Origin: an uncultured Treponema sp.
GTDB taxonomy: Bacteria; Spirochaetota; Spirochaetia; Treponematales; Treponemataceae
Length of the DNA stretch: 17,226 bases
Reading direction: 5' to 3'
Assembly (NCBI GenBank): GCA_946611835.1
Contig: CAMOEE010000025.1
Location: forward strand, 1 to 17,226
The position numbers and the translations under genes were made by a program. Under the pieces are notes generated by a model. The model saw only the letters and a program-made list of their open reading frames with translations. It was not told where the DNA came from and ran no database searches. Of this stretch, positions 1-5,879 are shown piece by piece. The first letter of the stretch is position 1; the number at the start of each line of letters is the position of its first letter.

Positions 1-728
1 AAGAAGTTCATTGGAGGTGTACCAATGAAGCCTGCAACGAACTTGTTGATTGGGTGGTTGTACAAGTACAATGGCTCACCAATCTGTTGGATTCGTTTTT
101 CTGACATAACAACGATTTTTGTACCCATTGTCATAGCCTCAACCTGGTCATGAGTAACGTAAATCATTGTTGCCTGCAAGCGGTGATGGAGAGAAGCAAT
201 CTCACCACGCATTGTAACGCGGAGTTTAGCGTCGAGGTTAGAAAGAGGCTCGTCGAACAAGAATACTTTTGGAGAACGAACGATTGCTCGTCCTACAGCA
301 ACACGCTGACGCTGACCACCAGAAAGTGCCTTTGGTTTTCGGTCAAGGTACTGAGTCAAGTCGAGCATTTTTGCAGCTTCTTCGACTTTGCGCTGAATTT
401 CGATTTTTGGCTCTTTGCGGATTTTGAGACCGAATGCCATGTTGTCGAATACGGTCATGTGCGGGTAAAGAGCATAGTTCTGGAATACCATTGCGATGTT
501 GCGGTCTTTTGGCGGAACATCGTTCATGAGCTCACCGTCGATGAGAAGCTCACCCTCAGTGATGTCCTCAAGACCTGCGACCATGCGGAGTGTAGTTGAT
601 TTACCACATCCAGACGGACCTACGAATACACAGAATTCGCGGTCTTCGATTGTTACGTTTGACTTTTCTACAGCCAAAACATTGCCGTCGTAAACTTTTG
701 TTACGCCCTTAAGCTCTACTTTTGCCAT
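1..728 (-). CDS. ugpC: Sugar ABC transporter ATP-binding protein, MalK/UgpC/MsmK type (3' end outside window)
   Basis: This is the ATPase subunit that powers a carbohydrate or glycerol-phosphate ABC importer from the cytoplasmic face of the membrane. The frame gives 242 complete codons and runs off the left edge. All ATPase motifs are in order: Walker A GPSGCGKST at about residues 37-45, Q-loop Gln83, signature LSGGQ at 135-139, Walker B VFLFDE at 155-160 and switch His193. The sequence FIGTPPMNF near the window edge is typical of the MalK/UgpC branch just before its C-terminal TOBE/regulatory domain, which lies outside. Family members are usually about 360-390 residues. The ATG at 726-728 has a strong ribosome binding site (AGGAGG, complement of 734-739). 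No permease or binding-protein gene is adjacent, so it may be a shared ATPase serving several importers. The substrate cannot be told from this fragment; the symbol reflects the subfamily only. Confidence 0.9.
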   Translation of the reverse strand, partial: MAKVELKGVTKVYDGNVLAVEKSNVTIEDREFCVFVGPSGCGKSTTLRMVAGLEDITEGELLIDGELMNDVPPKDRNIAMVFQNYALYPHMTVFDNMAFGLKIRKEPKIEIQRKVEEAAKMLDLTQYLDRKPKALSGGQRQRVAVGRAIVRSPKVFLFDEPLSNLDAKLRVTMRGEIASLHHRLQATMIYVTHDQVEAMTMGTKIVVMSEKRIQQIGEPLYLYNHPINKFVAGFIGTPPMNF

Positions 729-749
729 TTTTTCCTCCTGTGGCAAGGG

Positions 750-795
750 ATTATAATTATGAATTCAGTATAAATGACAACAAAAGAGAATTCAA
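750..795 (-). promoter_or_regulatory. Candidate sigma-70 promoter(s) for the ABC ATPase gene
   Basis: Reading the minus strand, TTGAAT (790-795) is followed after 17 bases by TATACT (767-772). A second overlapping pair, TTGTCA (775-780) and TATAAT (750-755), has a longer 19-base spacer. Either would start transcription a few tens of bases before the ATG at 728. The region is A/T rich and otherwise empty. Confidence 0.5.
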
Positions 796-807
796 GGGAA
801 AACTTCC

Positions 808-844
808 AAAAAAAAGCAGAATTTTTATATAGACAGCAAATTCT
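808..844 (-). terminator. Weak candidate terminator after the DUF554 gene
   Basis: On the minus strand a 7-bp A/T-rich stem (838-844 with 818-824, 13-base loop) is followed by GC and a run of eight T (complement of 808-815). The stem overlaps the last codons of the DUF554 gene. The geometry fits an intrinsic terminator, but the stem is weak. Confidence 0.35.
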
Positions 845-1754
845 TAACATAAGGCTGGCAAAGCACGAAAATCACGCTGAAAAGCACTGCCGGAAGATAA
901 TTGGCCGTCTTCACTTTTTTGATTCCCATGAGGTTGATTCCAATCAGTATGATGAGGGCACCGCCGCTCCCTGTAAGCTCCGCAATCATCTGCTCGCTCA
1001 CATAAGGGGCAATCAAAACTGAAAGCAAAGTGAGGGAGCCCTGATAGAAAAATATGGCGATAACGCTGAAAGCTGTTCCCACGCCCATTGCCACTGCAAA
1101 TCCAATCGAAATAAAGCCGTCCAGAATCGATTTGAGGAATATAATGGAATAATCATGCTCGATTCCGGCTTTAAAGCTGCCTACAATCGCCATTGCTCCC
1201 ACGCAAAAAAGCACGGAAGCATTCAAAAAAGCATATGCAAAGTTCTTTTGAGGCCGGCCTTTTTCAAAGGAGGGGGAAGTCTCCCCCTGCGCGCCCACTT
1301 CGTTGGTCGCTACCCCTTCTCCTAAGGGGCTTTGCCCCTTAAAATCCCCGGATACCGCAGAAAGCGGCTCAGGCTCAGCCTTCGCCGAGACTCGCTCGAG
1401 CGAAGCGAAGAAACTCCCCTCGTGAGTTTTGCCGGCTTCGCCGTCGATCCCTATCCCCCTCTCGCCAACATCAGCATTTTTCTTCATAAACACTCGTTCA
1501 AGAAACTTTCCAAATTGCAGGATTTTTCCGTCAATATCGAGCAGGGTGCCAACGATTCCGCCCAGAATCAGGGCAAGAGCCAGGAAAACCACATTCTGGT
1601 ACTTAAAGGACATCTGGACGCCCATTACGAATGAGACGAGACCGCAGGCCAGCTGGATTGAGTCAGTGACTTTCTGGGGGATTTTTTTTGCGAACAAAAG
1701 GCCAACAATACAGCCTGCCAAAATAGTGGCACAATTTACGAATACGGCAATCAT
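825..1754 (-). CDS. DUF554 family integral membrane protein with a large in-frame insertion
   Basis: This 309-residue polytopic membrane protein matches the DUF554 (YdfK/YqgA-like) family, whose function is unknown. Family hallmarks I recognise are the hydrophobic N-terminus, GTLLDIDGKI near residues 69-78, VLFCVGAMAIVGSF at 181-194, KSILDGF, the FYQGSLTLL stretch and GIKKVKTANYLPA near the C-terminus. Ordinary members are about 230 residues. The excess is one hydrophilic block, roughly residues 93-168, inserted between two conserved halves in a loop. At DNA level that block is full of hairpins and looks like a repeat element that kept the frame open. The ATG at 1752-1754 has only a weak ribosome binding site (AGG, 8 bases upstream), which lies inside a duplicated tRNA T-arm. 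No clear promoter is visible, and the tRNA-Leu terminator lies upstream. The insertion could impair the protein, although the frame is intact. Confidence 0.85.
   Translation of the reverse strand: MIAVFVNCATILAGCIVGLLFAKKIPQKVTDSIQLACGLVSFVMGVQMSFKYQNVVFLALALILGGIVGTLLDIDGKILQFGKFLERVFMKKNADVGERGIGIDGEAGKTHEGSFFASLERVSAKAEPEPLSAVSGDFKGQSPLGEGVATNEVGAQGETSPSFEKGRPQKNFAYAFLNASVLFCVGAMAIVGSFKAGIEHDYSIIFLKSILDGFISIGFAVAMGVGTAFSVIAIFFYQGSLTLLSVLIAPYVSEQMIAELTGSGGALIILIGINLMGIKKVKTANYLPAVLFSVIFVLCQPYVKNLLSI
1251..1478 (-). repeat. Hairpin-rich palindromic element inserted in frame in the DUF554 gene
   Basis: This block of about 76 codons has no counterpart in ordinary DUF554 proteins and holds several inverted repeats. 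AGGGGGA (1271-1277) pairs with TCCCCCT (1282-1288). AAGGGGC (1324-1330) pairs with GCCCCTT (1334-1340). CCGC (1355-1358) pairs with GCGG (1364-1367). CGCTCGAGCG (1393-1402) is a perfect palindrome, and AAACTC (1411-1416) pairs with GAGTTT (1424-1429). AGGCCGGCCT at 1251-1260 is also a perfect palindrome. The encoded peptide is hydrophilic and looks disordered. The boundaries are estimated from where family similarity stops and resumes. The style recalls protein-coding palindromic elements described in Rickettsia, but the sequence family is not identified here. Confidence 0.65.
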
Positions 1755-1758
1755 TTTT

Positions 1759-1860
1759 AGAACCTGACTTGAACATAGGGAGGCGAAATGCTAAAGCATT
1801 TTGAGCCGAGTCTCGCCCGAAGCTGGGCTTCGGGCGGCACAGCTTGCGCCACTAGCACCT
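1759..1860 (-). pseudogene. tRNA-Leu 3'-half remnant, split by a 60-bp insert
   Basis: Two blocks are exact copies of neighbouring parts of the intact tRNA-Leu. Bases 1836-1860 equal 1926-1950 (anticodon-loop end, anticodon 3' stem, variable arm), and 1759-1775 equal 1909-1925 (T-arm and part of the acceptor 3' strand). In the intact gene the blocks are contiguous; here 60 bases separate them. The acceptor 5' strand, D-arm and anticodon are missing, so no functional tRNA can form. Confidence 0.8.
1776..1835. repeat. 60-bp double-hairpin element inside the tRNA-Leu remnant
   Basis: The insert holds two perfect inverted repeats: AAATGC (1786-1791) with GCATTT (1796-1801), and GCCCGAAGC (1815-1823) with GCTTCGGGC (1827-1835). 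The second stem ends exactly at the junction with tRNA-derived sequence. A core GCCGAGTCTCGC (1805-1816) differs by one base from GCCGAGACTCGC (1384-1395) in the DUF554 insertion, which suggests related elements. Confidence 0.65.
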
Positions 1861-1861
1861 A

Positions 1862-1894
1862 TAAAAAACTAAGGCTTCCCGAATGGGAAGCCTT
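1862..1894 (-). terminator. Intrinsic terminator of tRNA-Leu
   Basis: Bases 1871-1880 (AAGGCTTCCC) and 1885-1894 (GGGAAGCCTT) form a perfect 10-bp stem with a 4-base loop. On the minus strand it is followed by AGTTTTTTAT. It starts 10 bases past the tRNA 3' end, a classic Rho-independent terminator. Confidence 0.9.
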
Positions 1895-1903
1895 GTTAAT
1901 TCG

Positions 1904-1985
1904 TGCGGAGAACCTGACTTGAACAGGCACAGCTTGCGCCACTAGCACCTCAAGCTAGCGTGTCTACCAATTCCACCATCCCCGC
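1904..1985 (-). tRNA. tRNA-Leu (anticodon GAG)
   Basis: The minus strand folds as a class II tRNA. The acceptor stem is GCGGGGA (1979-1985) with TCTCCGC (1905-1911), including one G-T pair. The D-arm is GTG...CAC. The anticodon stem is CTAGC/GCTAG around the loop TTGAGGT, giving anticodon GAG, which reads CUU/CUC leucine codons. The variable arm is long (about 13 bases), as expected for leucine, and the T-arm is GCCTG-TTCAAGT-CAGGT. The discriminator is A, and the following bases are CGA, so the CCA end is not encoded. It has its own promoter and terminator. Confidence 0.95.
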
Positions 1986-1999
1986 AACTGATGTAATAT

Positions 2000-2028
2000 A
2001 TATTATAGAAATCGCTAAAAAGTGTCAA
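2000..2028 (-). promoter_or_regulatory. Promoter of tRNA-Leu
   Basis: On the minus strand a perfect -35 TTGACA (2023-2028) lies 15 bases before TATAAT (2002-2007), or 17 bases before TAATAT (2000-2005). The tRNA 5' end at 1985 lies about 15 bases past the -10, consistent with a short leader. Confidence 0.75.
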
Positions 2029-2032
2029 TAGC

Positions 2033-2067
2033 AAAAAATGAAAAAAAATCAATTTTTTTCATTTTTT
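2033..2067 (-). terminator. A/T-only stem-loop at the lipoprotein stop codon
   Basis: Perfect 15-bp inverted arms at 2033-2047 and 2053-2067 enclose a 5-base loop. Each arm has a single G or C. The stem touches the TAA stop (2067-2069) and lies just upstream of the tRNA-Leu promoter. It is probably the end of the lipoprotein transcript, but it lacks the GC-rich stem of a normal terminator. Confidence 0.5.
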
Positions 2068-3845
2068 TACTCGCCGTCGCGGGTATAGTCGACATCCATC
2101 ACTTCTTCCTGTTCAAGCAGGAAAGGTTTTTCTTTTTTGATGGCATCCATGCCTTCAGGCAGTTCCGTGAAGGTCAGTTCAATTGTGCAGTCGCCCTCAC
2201 TGGCGGTGTAAGTTCCGCTTGCCTTGCCGAGCGTACTCCAGACTCCGCTTTCCTCATTTCCAGTACACTTATATAGAATGCCGGTAAAAGTGCCTTCGCT
2301 TTGAATACTGAAAATAGTGACTTGGCTTTCTGAAGTCTCTGTAAAGGTCGGATAGATATAGTAGTGGTCGTCAGAAGCCCCCGTAAATTCAAATCCACCG
2401 ATTTCAGAAGCAATTATTTCATCCTTGGCTTCCGTCTCATACCTAAAAGAAGCGGAGGATGGAAGTTTTCCGTCAAAGTATTCAGCCAGCGTTAATGAGT
2501 CTTTTTCCATGATATAGTCGTAAACATATTTCGTATTGAATTCTGCCGCGACCCGTGCGACTTCTTTTTCCAGCCGGGCACCACTCAAACCGCCATCAGT
2601 GGAAGCCCACGCCTTGAATTCCTCCGCGTTTTTATATGAATAGCTTGCCCCGCCCTCTTCGGTACAGGCATATCCTGTCAGCGTCAAATACAGGCTTTCG
2701 CTTCCCCTGTCGTAAGTGTAGGTGTAGTTTTTCGTTTTGCTTATTGTTCCGCTGACTCCCGCTACTGTACAGACATTCCTTGCCGTATTTTTTCCAAAGG
2801 TCCATGTGTCAGTTTCGTCTGTATCTTCATGAGTAAGGGTCCAGGTTTTATCCCTGAACGGATTTGCCGTGCTTGAAATGAGGCTAAAGCCCCGAGGCTC
2901 AGTCTGAGTCAGCTCACAGTTTTGCAATACGAAAATTTCTTCTGCCCCCTGGGGAATCCCTGTAAAGGTTAGCGTGATGGTACTGCCCTTTGAGCCTTCG
3001 ATGTTGCTGCCTTCTCTGTTGATGGTGTAGGTTCCGCTTGCAGACCCCAGATTGCTCCATATTGTAATTCTATCGGGATCGAGAATAGACCCGGGAGCGT
3101 AGCGCTTATACATGATACCGGAAAAAGTACCTTCAGTTGAGGAAGCGGCTGTGAATGAGGGACAGATATAGTAGTGGTTGTCATCGGCAAGAATCACAAT
3201 TTCGCCCTTGTTGATATATACATCTGAAATTGCAGAATAAGCATCATCCTCAAACTCTGCATAGAAGTAAGCGCAAGTCGGAAGAGTGCCATCGAAGCTG
3301 TCAATAAGCGTCAGACTTTCTTCATCCTCATCTATAGTATACCTGTAGACCTCTTTTGTGGCGAATTCTGCGGTCATTTCCGCAGTATTCTTGTCCAGCT
3401 CAATCCCGCTTATGCCATTTGAGGAACGGTATGCCCTGTATTCCTCTGCGTTTGAGTATGAATAGGTTGAACCATCTGAATCAACGAAAACTTCTTTGGT
3501 CTTTGCAAGATAAAGGAGACTGTTCTCACTGTCAAAGCTGTAGTTGTAATATTTTATGGTGATGGCCGCTGTGTCATAGTCATAGTCAATGCCAGAGCTC
3601 GTTGTTACCCTTTGCAGACTGTCCGCTCCGAAAATCCATTTTTCAGACTCATCATACCACCATGACAGAATCCAGGTTTTTCCGTTAAAGGGATTTGTGC
3701 CCACGGATGCAGGCAGGGCTGCATAGGGGCTTACGGCAGTGTCATTGCTTTCATCATCGCTTGAGCAGGCAAGAAAGCCAAAAGCGGTGCAGAGTACGGC
3801 AGAAATTATGACCAGAGCGTAAACAAATTGCTTTATCTTTCTCAT
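2067..3845 (-). CDS. Lipoprotein with two tandem copies of an uncharacterised beta-rich domain
   Basis: This 592-residue protein is predicted to be exported and lipid-anchored. Residues 1-26 are a signal peptide (basic MRKIK, hydrophobic core) ending in FLAC, with Cys27 as lipidation site and an acidic Ser/Asp-rich tether after it. The rest is two copies of one domain, about residues 51-315 and 328-585. Matched landmarks are NPFNGKTW/NPFRDKTW, WIFG/WTFG, TYSYSNAEEYRA/SYSYKNAEEFKA, the LTL..(Y/S)FDG.LP stretch, DDNHYYICP/DDHYYIYP, GTFSGIMYK/GTFTGILYK, W..LG.ASGTYT and LTFTGIPQG/LTFTELPEG. I do not recognise the domain. Its composition (many Thr, Tyr, Ser; short motifs) suggests beta structure. 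The ATG at 3843-3845 has an AGGGGG ribosome binding site and a near-ideal promoter. It appears to be a single-gene transcript. Surface location or ligand cannot be told. Confidence 0.88.
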   Translation of the reverse strand: MRKIKQFVYALVIISAVLCTAFGFLACSSDDESNDTAVSPYAALPASVGTNPFNGKTWILSWWYDESEKWIFGADSLQRVTTSSGIDYDYDTAAITIKYYNYSFDSENSLLYLAKTKEVFVDSDGSTYSYSNAEEYRAYRSSNGISGIELDKNTAEMTAEFATKEVYRYTIDEDEESLTLIDSFDGTLPTCAYFYAEFEDDAYSAISDVYINKGEIVILADDNHYYICPSFTAASSTEGTFSGIMYKRYAPGSILDPDRITIWSNLGSASGTYTINREGSNIEGSKGSTITLTFTGIPQGAEEIFVLQNCELTQTEPRGFSLISSTANPFRDKTWTLTHEDTDETDTWTFGKNTARNVCTVAGVSGTISKTKNYTYTYDRGSESLYLTLTGYACTEEGGASYSYKNAEEFKAWASTDGGLSGARLEKEVARVAAEFNTKYVYDYIMEKDSLTLAEYFDGKLPSSASFRYETEAKDEIIASEIGGFEFTGASDDHYYIYPTFTETSESQVTIFSIQSEGTFTGILYKCTGNEESGVWSTLGKASGTYTASEGDCTIELTFTELPEGMDAIKKEKPFLLEQEEVMDVDYTRDGE

Positions 3846-3867
3846 AAGACCCCCTAAAGACTATTTA

Positions 3868-3896
3868 AATATAAACCGATGTTTCCGATATGTCAA
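3868..3896 (-). promoter_or_regulatory. Sigma-70 promoter of the lipoprotein gene
   Basis: On the minus strand TTGACA (3891-3896), a 17-base spacer and TATATT (3868-3873) form a near-consensus promoter. It lies about 25 bases before the ATG at 3845, leaving room for the AGGGGG ribosome binding site. Confidence 0.8.
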
Positions 3897-4031
3897 AAGA
3901 TAATCAGGAATGAATTAAGTTTTATTCTTATTTCTTTTCTTTGCCTTGTTTTAGGAATGGGGAATCTTCTACTCACTTAACTCAATCGCCTTAGTCTATG
4001 CGGACACATTGTTTTATTTTTTAGCAATAGT

Positions 4032-5879
4032 TTATTTTGTCATAAAGGCGATTGCACCGTCCCAGTTCTCCGGCGGATTCTCAATGAATTCCTCACAGCG
4101 GCTCAGCATAAGTTTTGCAGCCTTGTCTTCTGGAACAGCTTTCAGAGCTTTTTCAAAATAATTCTTCCCAAGATTCCATATTCCCTGCTTATACAGGTCC
4201 ATGCCCTTTATATAGGCATCTTTGTAGACATGAGGGTATTCATCCTCACTGCGGTCAACCGCATAAATGGGAACGGCTTTCTTTTTTCCTTTTACACGCA
4301 CATCGTCCAGATGGCGGAAACAGAAAGAATCTTCACCGGCATCCAGACGAACGCTCTCGCTCACAAGAATCTGGCTTCCGTAAGTTTTCGTCAGGCCTTC
4401 AAGCCGGCTCGCAAGGTTTACGCTGTCACCGATTACTGAATAGTCAGTCTTGTCCTTTGAGCCGATCGAGCCTACGATTACATCACCATAGTGGATTCCG
4501 ATACCGATGTTGAACTTCATTCCGTCCGGCATGACAAGATCCCCTAGCTCCACGGACGGAAGGGCTGCGCGCATCTCGCAGGCTGCCTGTACAGCACGGC
4601 GGCAGTTGTCCTCATAGCTGACCGGAGTTCCGAATTCTGCCATGATTGCGTCACCGATGAATTTGTCAATCGTTCCGCCATGTTTTTTGATTATCTCAAC
4701 CATGGTCGAAAAGTAACGGTTCAAAAATGCGACGAGGACATCAGGCTTGTTCTTTTCGCTTATGTTCGTGAAAGAACGGATATCGCTGAAAAGGATTGCC
4801 ACCGTTCTTGTCTCGCCGACCCCCATCTTGTCGTTCGTGTCGTCAGCCTGCATTACAAGGCTGTCGATAACCTGCTCGGGGACAAAACGGCTGAAGGCCC
4901 TGCGGATTCGTTTTTCAAAGAACATTTTCTTTTTGAGAATCAGAGCCTTGTCAAAAATCGGGGCCGTGTTGCGCACGCATGAGTCAAAGAAAGTCCTTTT
5001 TGCATTTCCGAAATTTCCCTCGCTGACGACATGGACTGTTCCGAACCTCTCGTTTCCGGATGTGGATTTCAATGTCTCGCTCTCATAACTTGAAAGCTGT
5101 ACTTTCCTGCTGTAAAACCTGTTCAGTTCATTTTTTGTCTCAAGTCTTTTTGGGATTATTTTGACGGAGCTGAAGTCTGGCTGAACCTTACCGAAATCCA
5201 CGAAACACACATTCAGAAAGTCGTTGATTTCTTTTTCGCCCATGTTTCCGGAACAGACATAATATCCGTGGGGGCCGTCGTTCTCGACCATAAAAAGTGC
5301 GGCAAGGGGAAGCTCGCAGACCTCGGCTATTAGTAGCAAAAAATCCCTGATTCCCCTCTCAATGTTTTCGATGCCGTCTATAAGCCCCATGAGGCTTGAG
5401 AACATGGCTATCTTCCTGAAATCCCAGTGCAAGAGCTCGGAAGTCCTCAAAAAGAGAAAGTTATCCCCGAAGTCTTCCTTTGCTTTTTCCAGCAGTGCCG
5501 TGTCAATTTTCCTGGAATTCATTTCGGCAAGCTCTGCAACCTTTGAGGCAAAAGTCTTCTTGTCAAGGCGGACGAAAGCCGTAGCCCCGCTCTGCATTGC
5601 GCAGACTTCATCAAAAGGGGACTGAAAATTGGCGTACATTCCGATTGTCAGATCCTCAAAGCAGTCCATCGAGCGCATAATCCGGACAATCTCAAAGCTC
5701 CGCGGTTCAAGGATATCACAGTTCAAAAGGAACAAATCGGGCTGGAAATCAAAGAGCTCCATGAAAGCATCTTTTCCGCTGCCTGCGAATTTAATCTCAT
5801 AGGCCCCGCTATCGAGTATGTCAGAGAAGATTTTCTGCAAGGTCATTGACGTCTCAAGAATAAGGATTTTTTTGCTCAT
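4032..5879 (-). CDS. Class III adenylate/guanylate cyclase with N-terminal pseudo-receiver and C-terminal TPR-like region
   Basis: This 615-residue soluble protein probably makes cAMP. Residues 1-115 are receiver-like, but the acidic pocket is ILILETS and the phospho-acceptor position is Asn53 (LLNCD), so phosphorylation is unlikely. Residues 150-310 may be GAF-like, followed by a short linker helix. The cyclase domain spans about 355-545: FSDIRSFT with metal Asp366, DKFIGDAIMAEFG with Lys406 and Asp410, and DYSVIGDSVNLASRLE with Ser481, Asn488 and Arg492. Both metal Asp residues and the transition-state Asn/Arg are present. Lys406 with a small hydroxyl residue at the second specificity position favours ATP over GTP. 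Residues 550-605 resemble TPR helices. Its ATG overlaps the cheA stop by one base (TAATG) with AGGAG upstream, so it is the last gene of the chemosensory operon. The pseudo-receiver may dock on a Che protein; that is inference. Confidence 0.88.
   Translation of the reverse strand: MSKKILILETSMTLQKIFSDILDSGAYEIKFAGSGKDAFMELFDFQPDLFLLNCDILEPRSFEIVRIMRSMDCFEDLTIGMYANFQSPFDEVCAMQSGATAFVRLDKKTFASKVAELAEMNSRKIDTALLEKAKEDFGDNFLFLRTSELLHWDFRKIAMFSSLMGLIDGIENIERGIRDFLLLIAEVCELPLAALFMVENDGPHGYYVCSGNMGEKEINDFLNVCFVDFGKVQPDFSSVKIIPKRLETKNELNRFYSRKVQLSSYESETLKSTSGNERFGTVHVVSEGNFGNAKRTFFDSCVRNTAPIFDKALILKKKMFFEKRIRRAFSRFVPEQVIDSLVMQADDTNDKMGVGETRTVAILFSDIRSFTNISEKNKPDVLVAFLNRYFSTMVEIIKKHGGTIDKFIGDAIMAEFGTPVSYEDNCRRAVQAACEMRAALPSVELGDLVMPDGMKFNIGIGIHYGDVIVGSIGSKDKTDYSVIGDSVNLASRLEGLTKTYGSQILVSESVRLDAGEDSFCFRHLDDVRVKGKKKAVPIYAVDRSEDEYPHVYKDAYIKGMDLYKQGIWNLGKNYFEKALKAVPEDKAAKLMLSRCEEFIENPPENWDGAIAFMTK

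Noticed and set aside
774..1022. Plus-strand open frame of 82 codons over the end of the DUF554 gene
   Set aside because: It begins in the A/T-rich intergenic region and is otherwise antisense to a recognised family; no initiation signals.
1332..1767. Plus-strand frames opposite the DUF554 gene
   Set aside because: They exist because the palindromic element and flanks happen to lack stops on that strand; the DUF554 halves on the minus strand clearly match a family.
1759..1985. Reading the duplicated tRNA-Leu segment as attachment sites of a resident prophage or integrative element
   Set aside because: Only a terminator and a few bases lie between the copies, and no integrase or phage gene is present. 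At most it is a remnant of a past event.
3983..4054. 10-bp inverted repeat (3983-3992 with 4045-4054) around the end of the cyclase gene, considered as the operon terminator
   Set aside because: The loop would be 52 bases and there is no T-run directly after the stem; chance match is likely.
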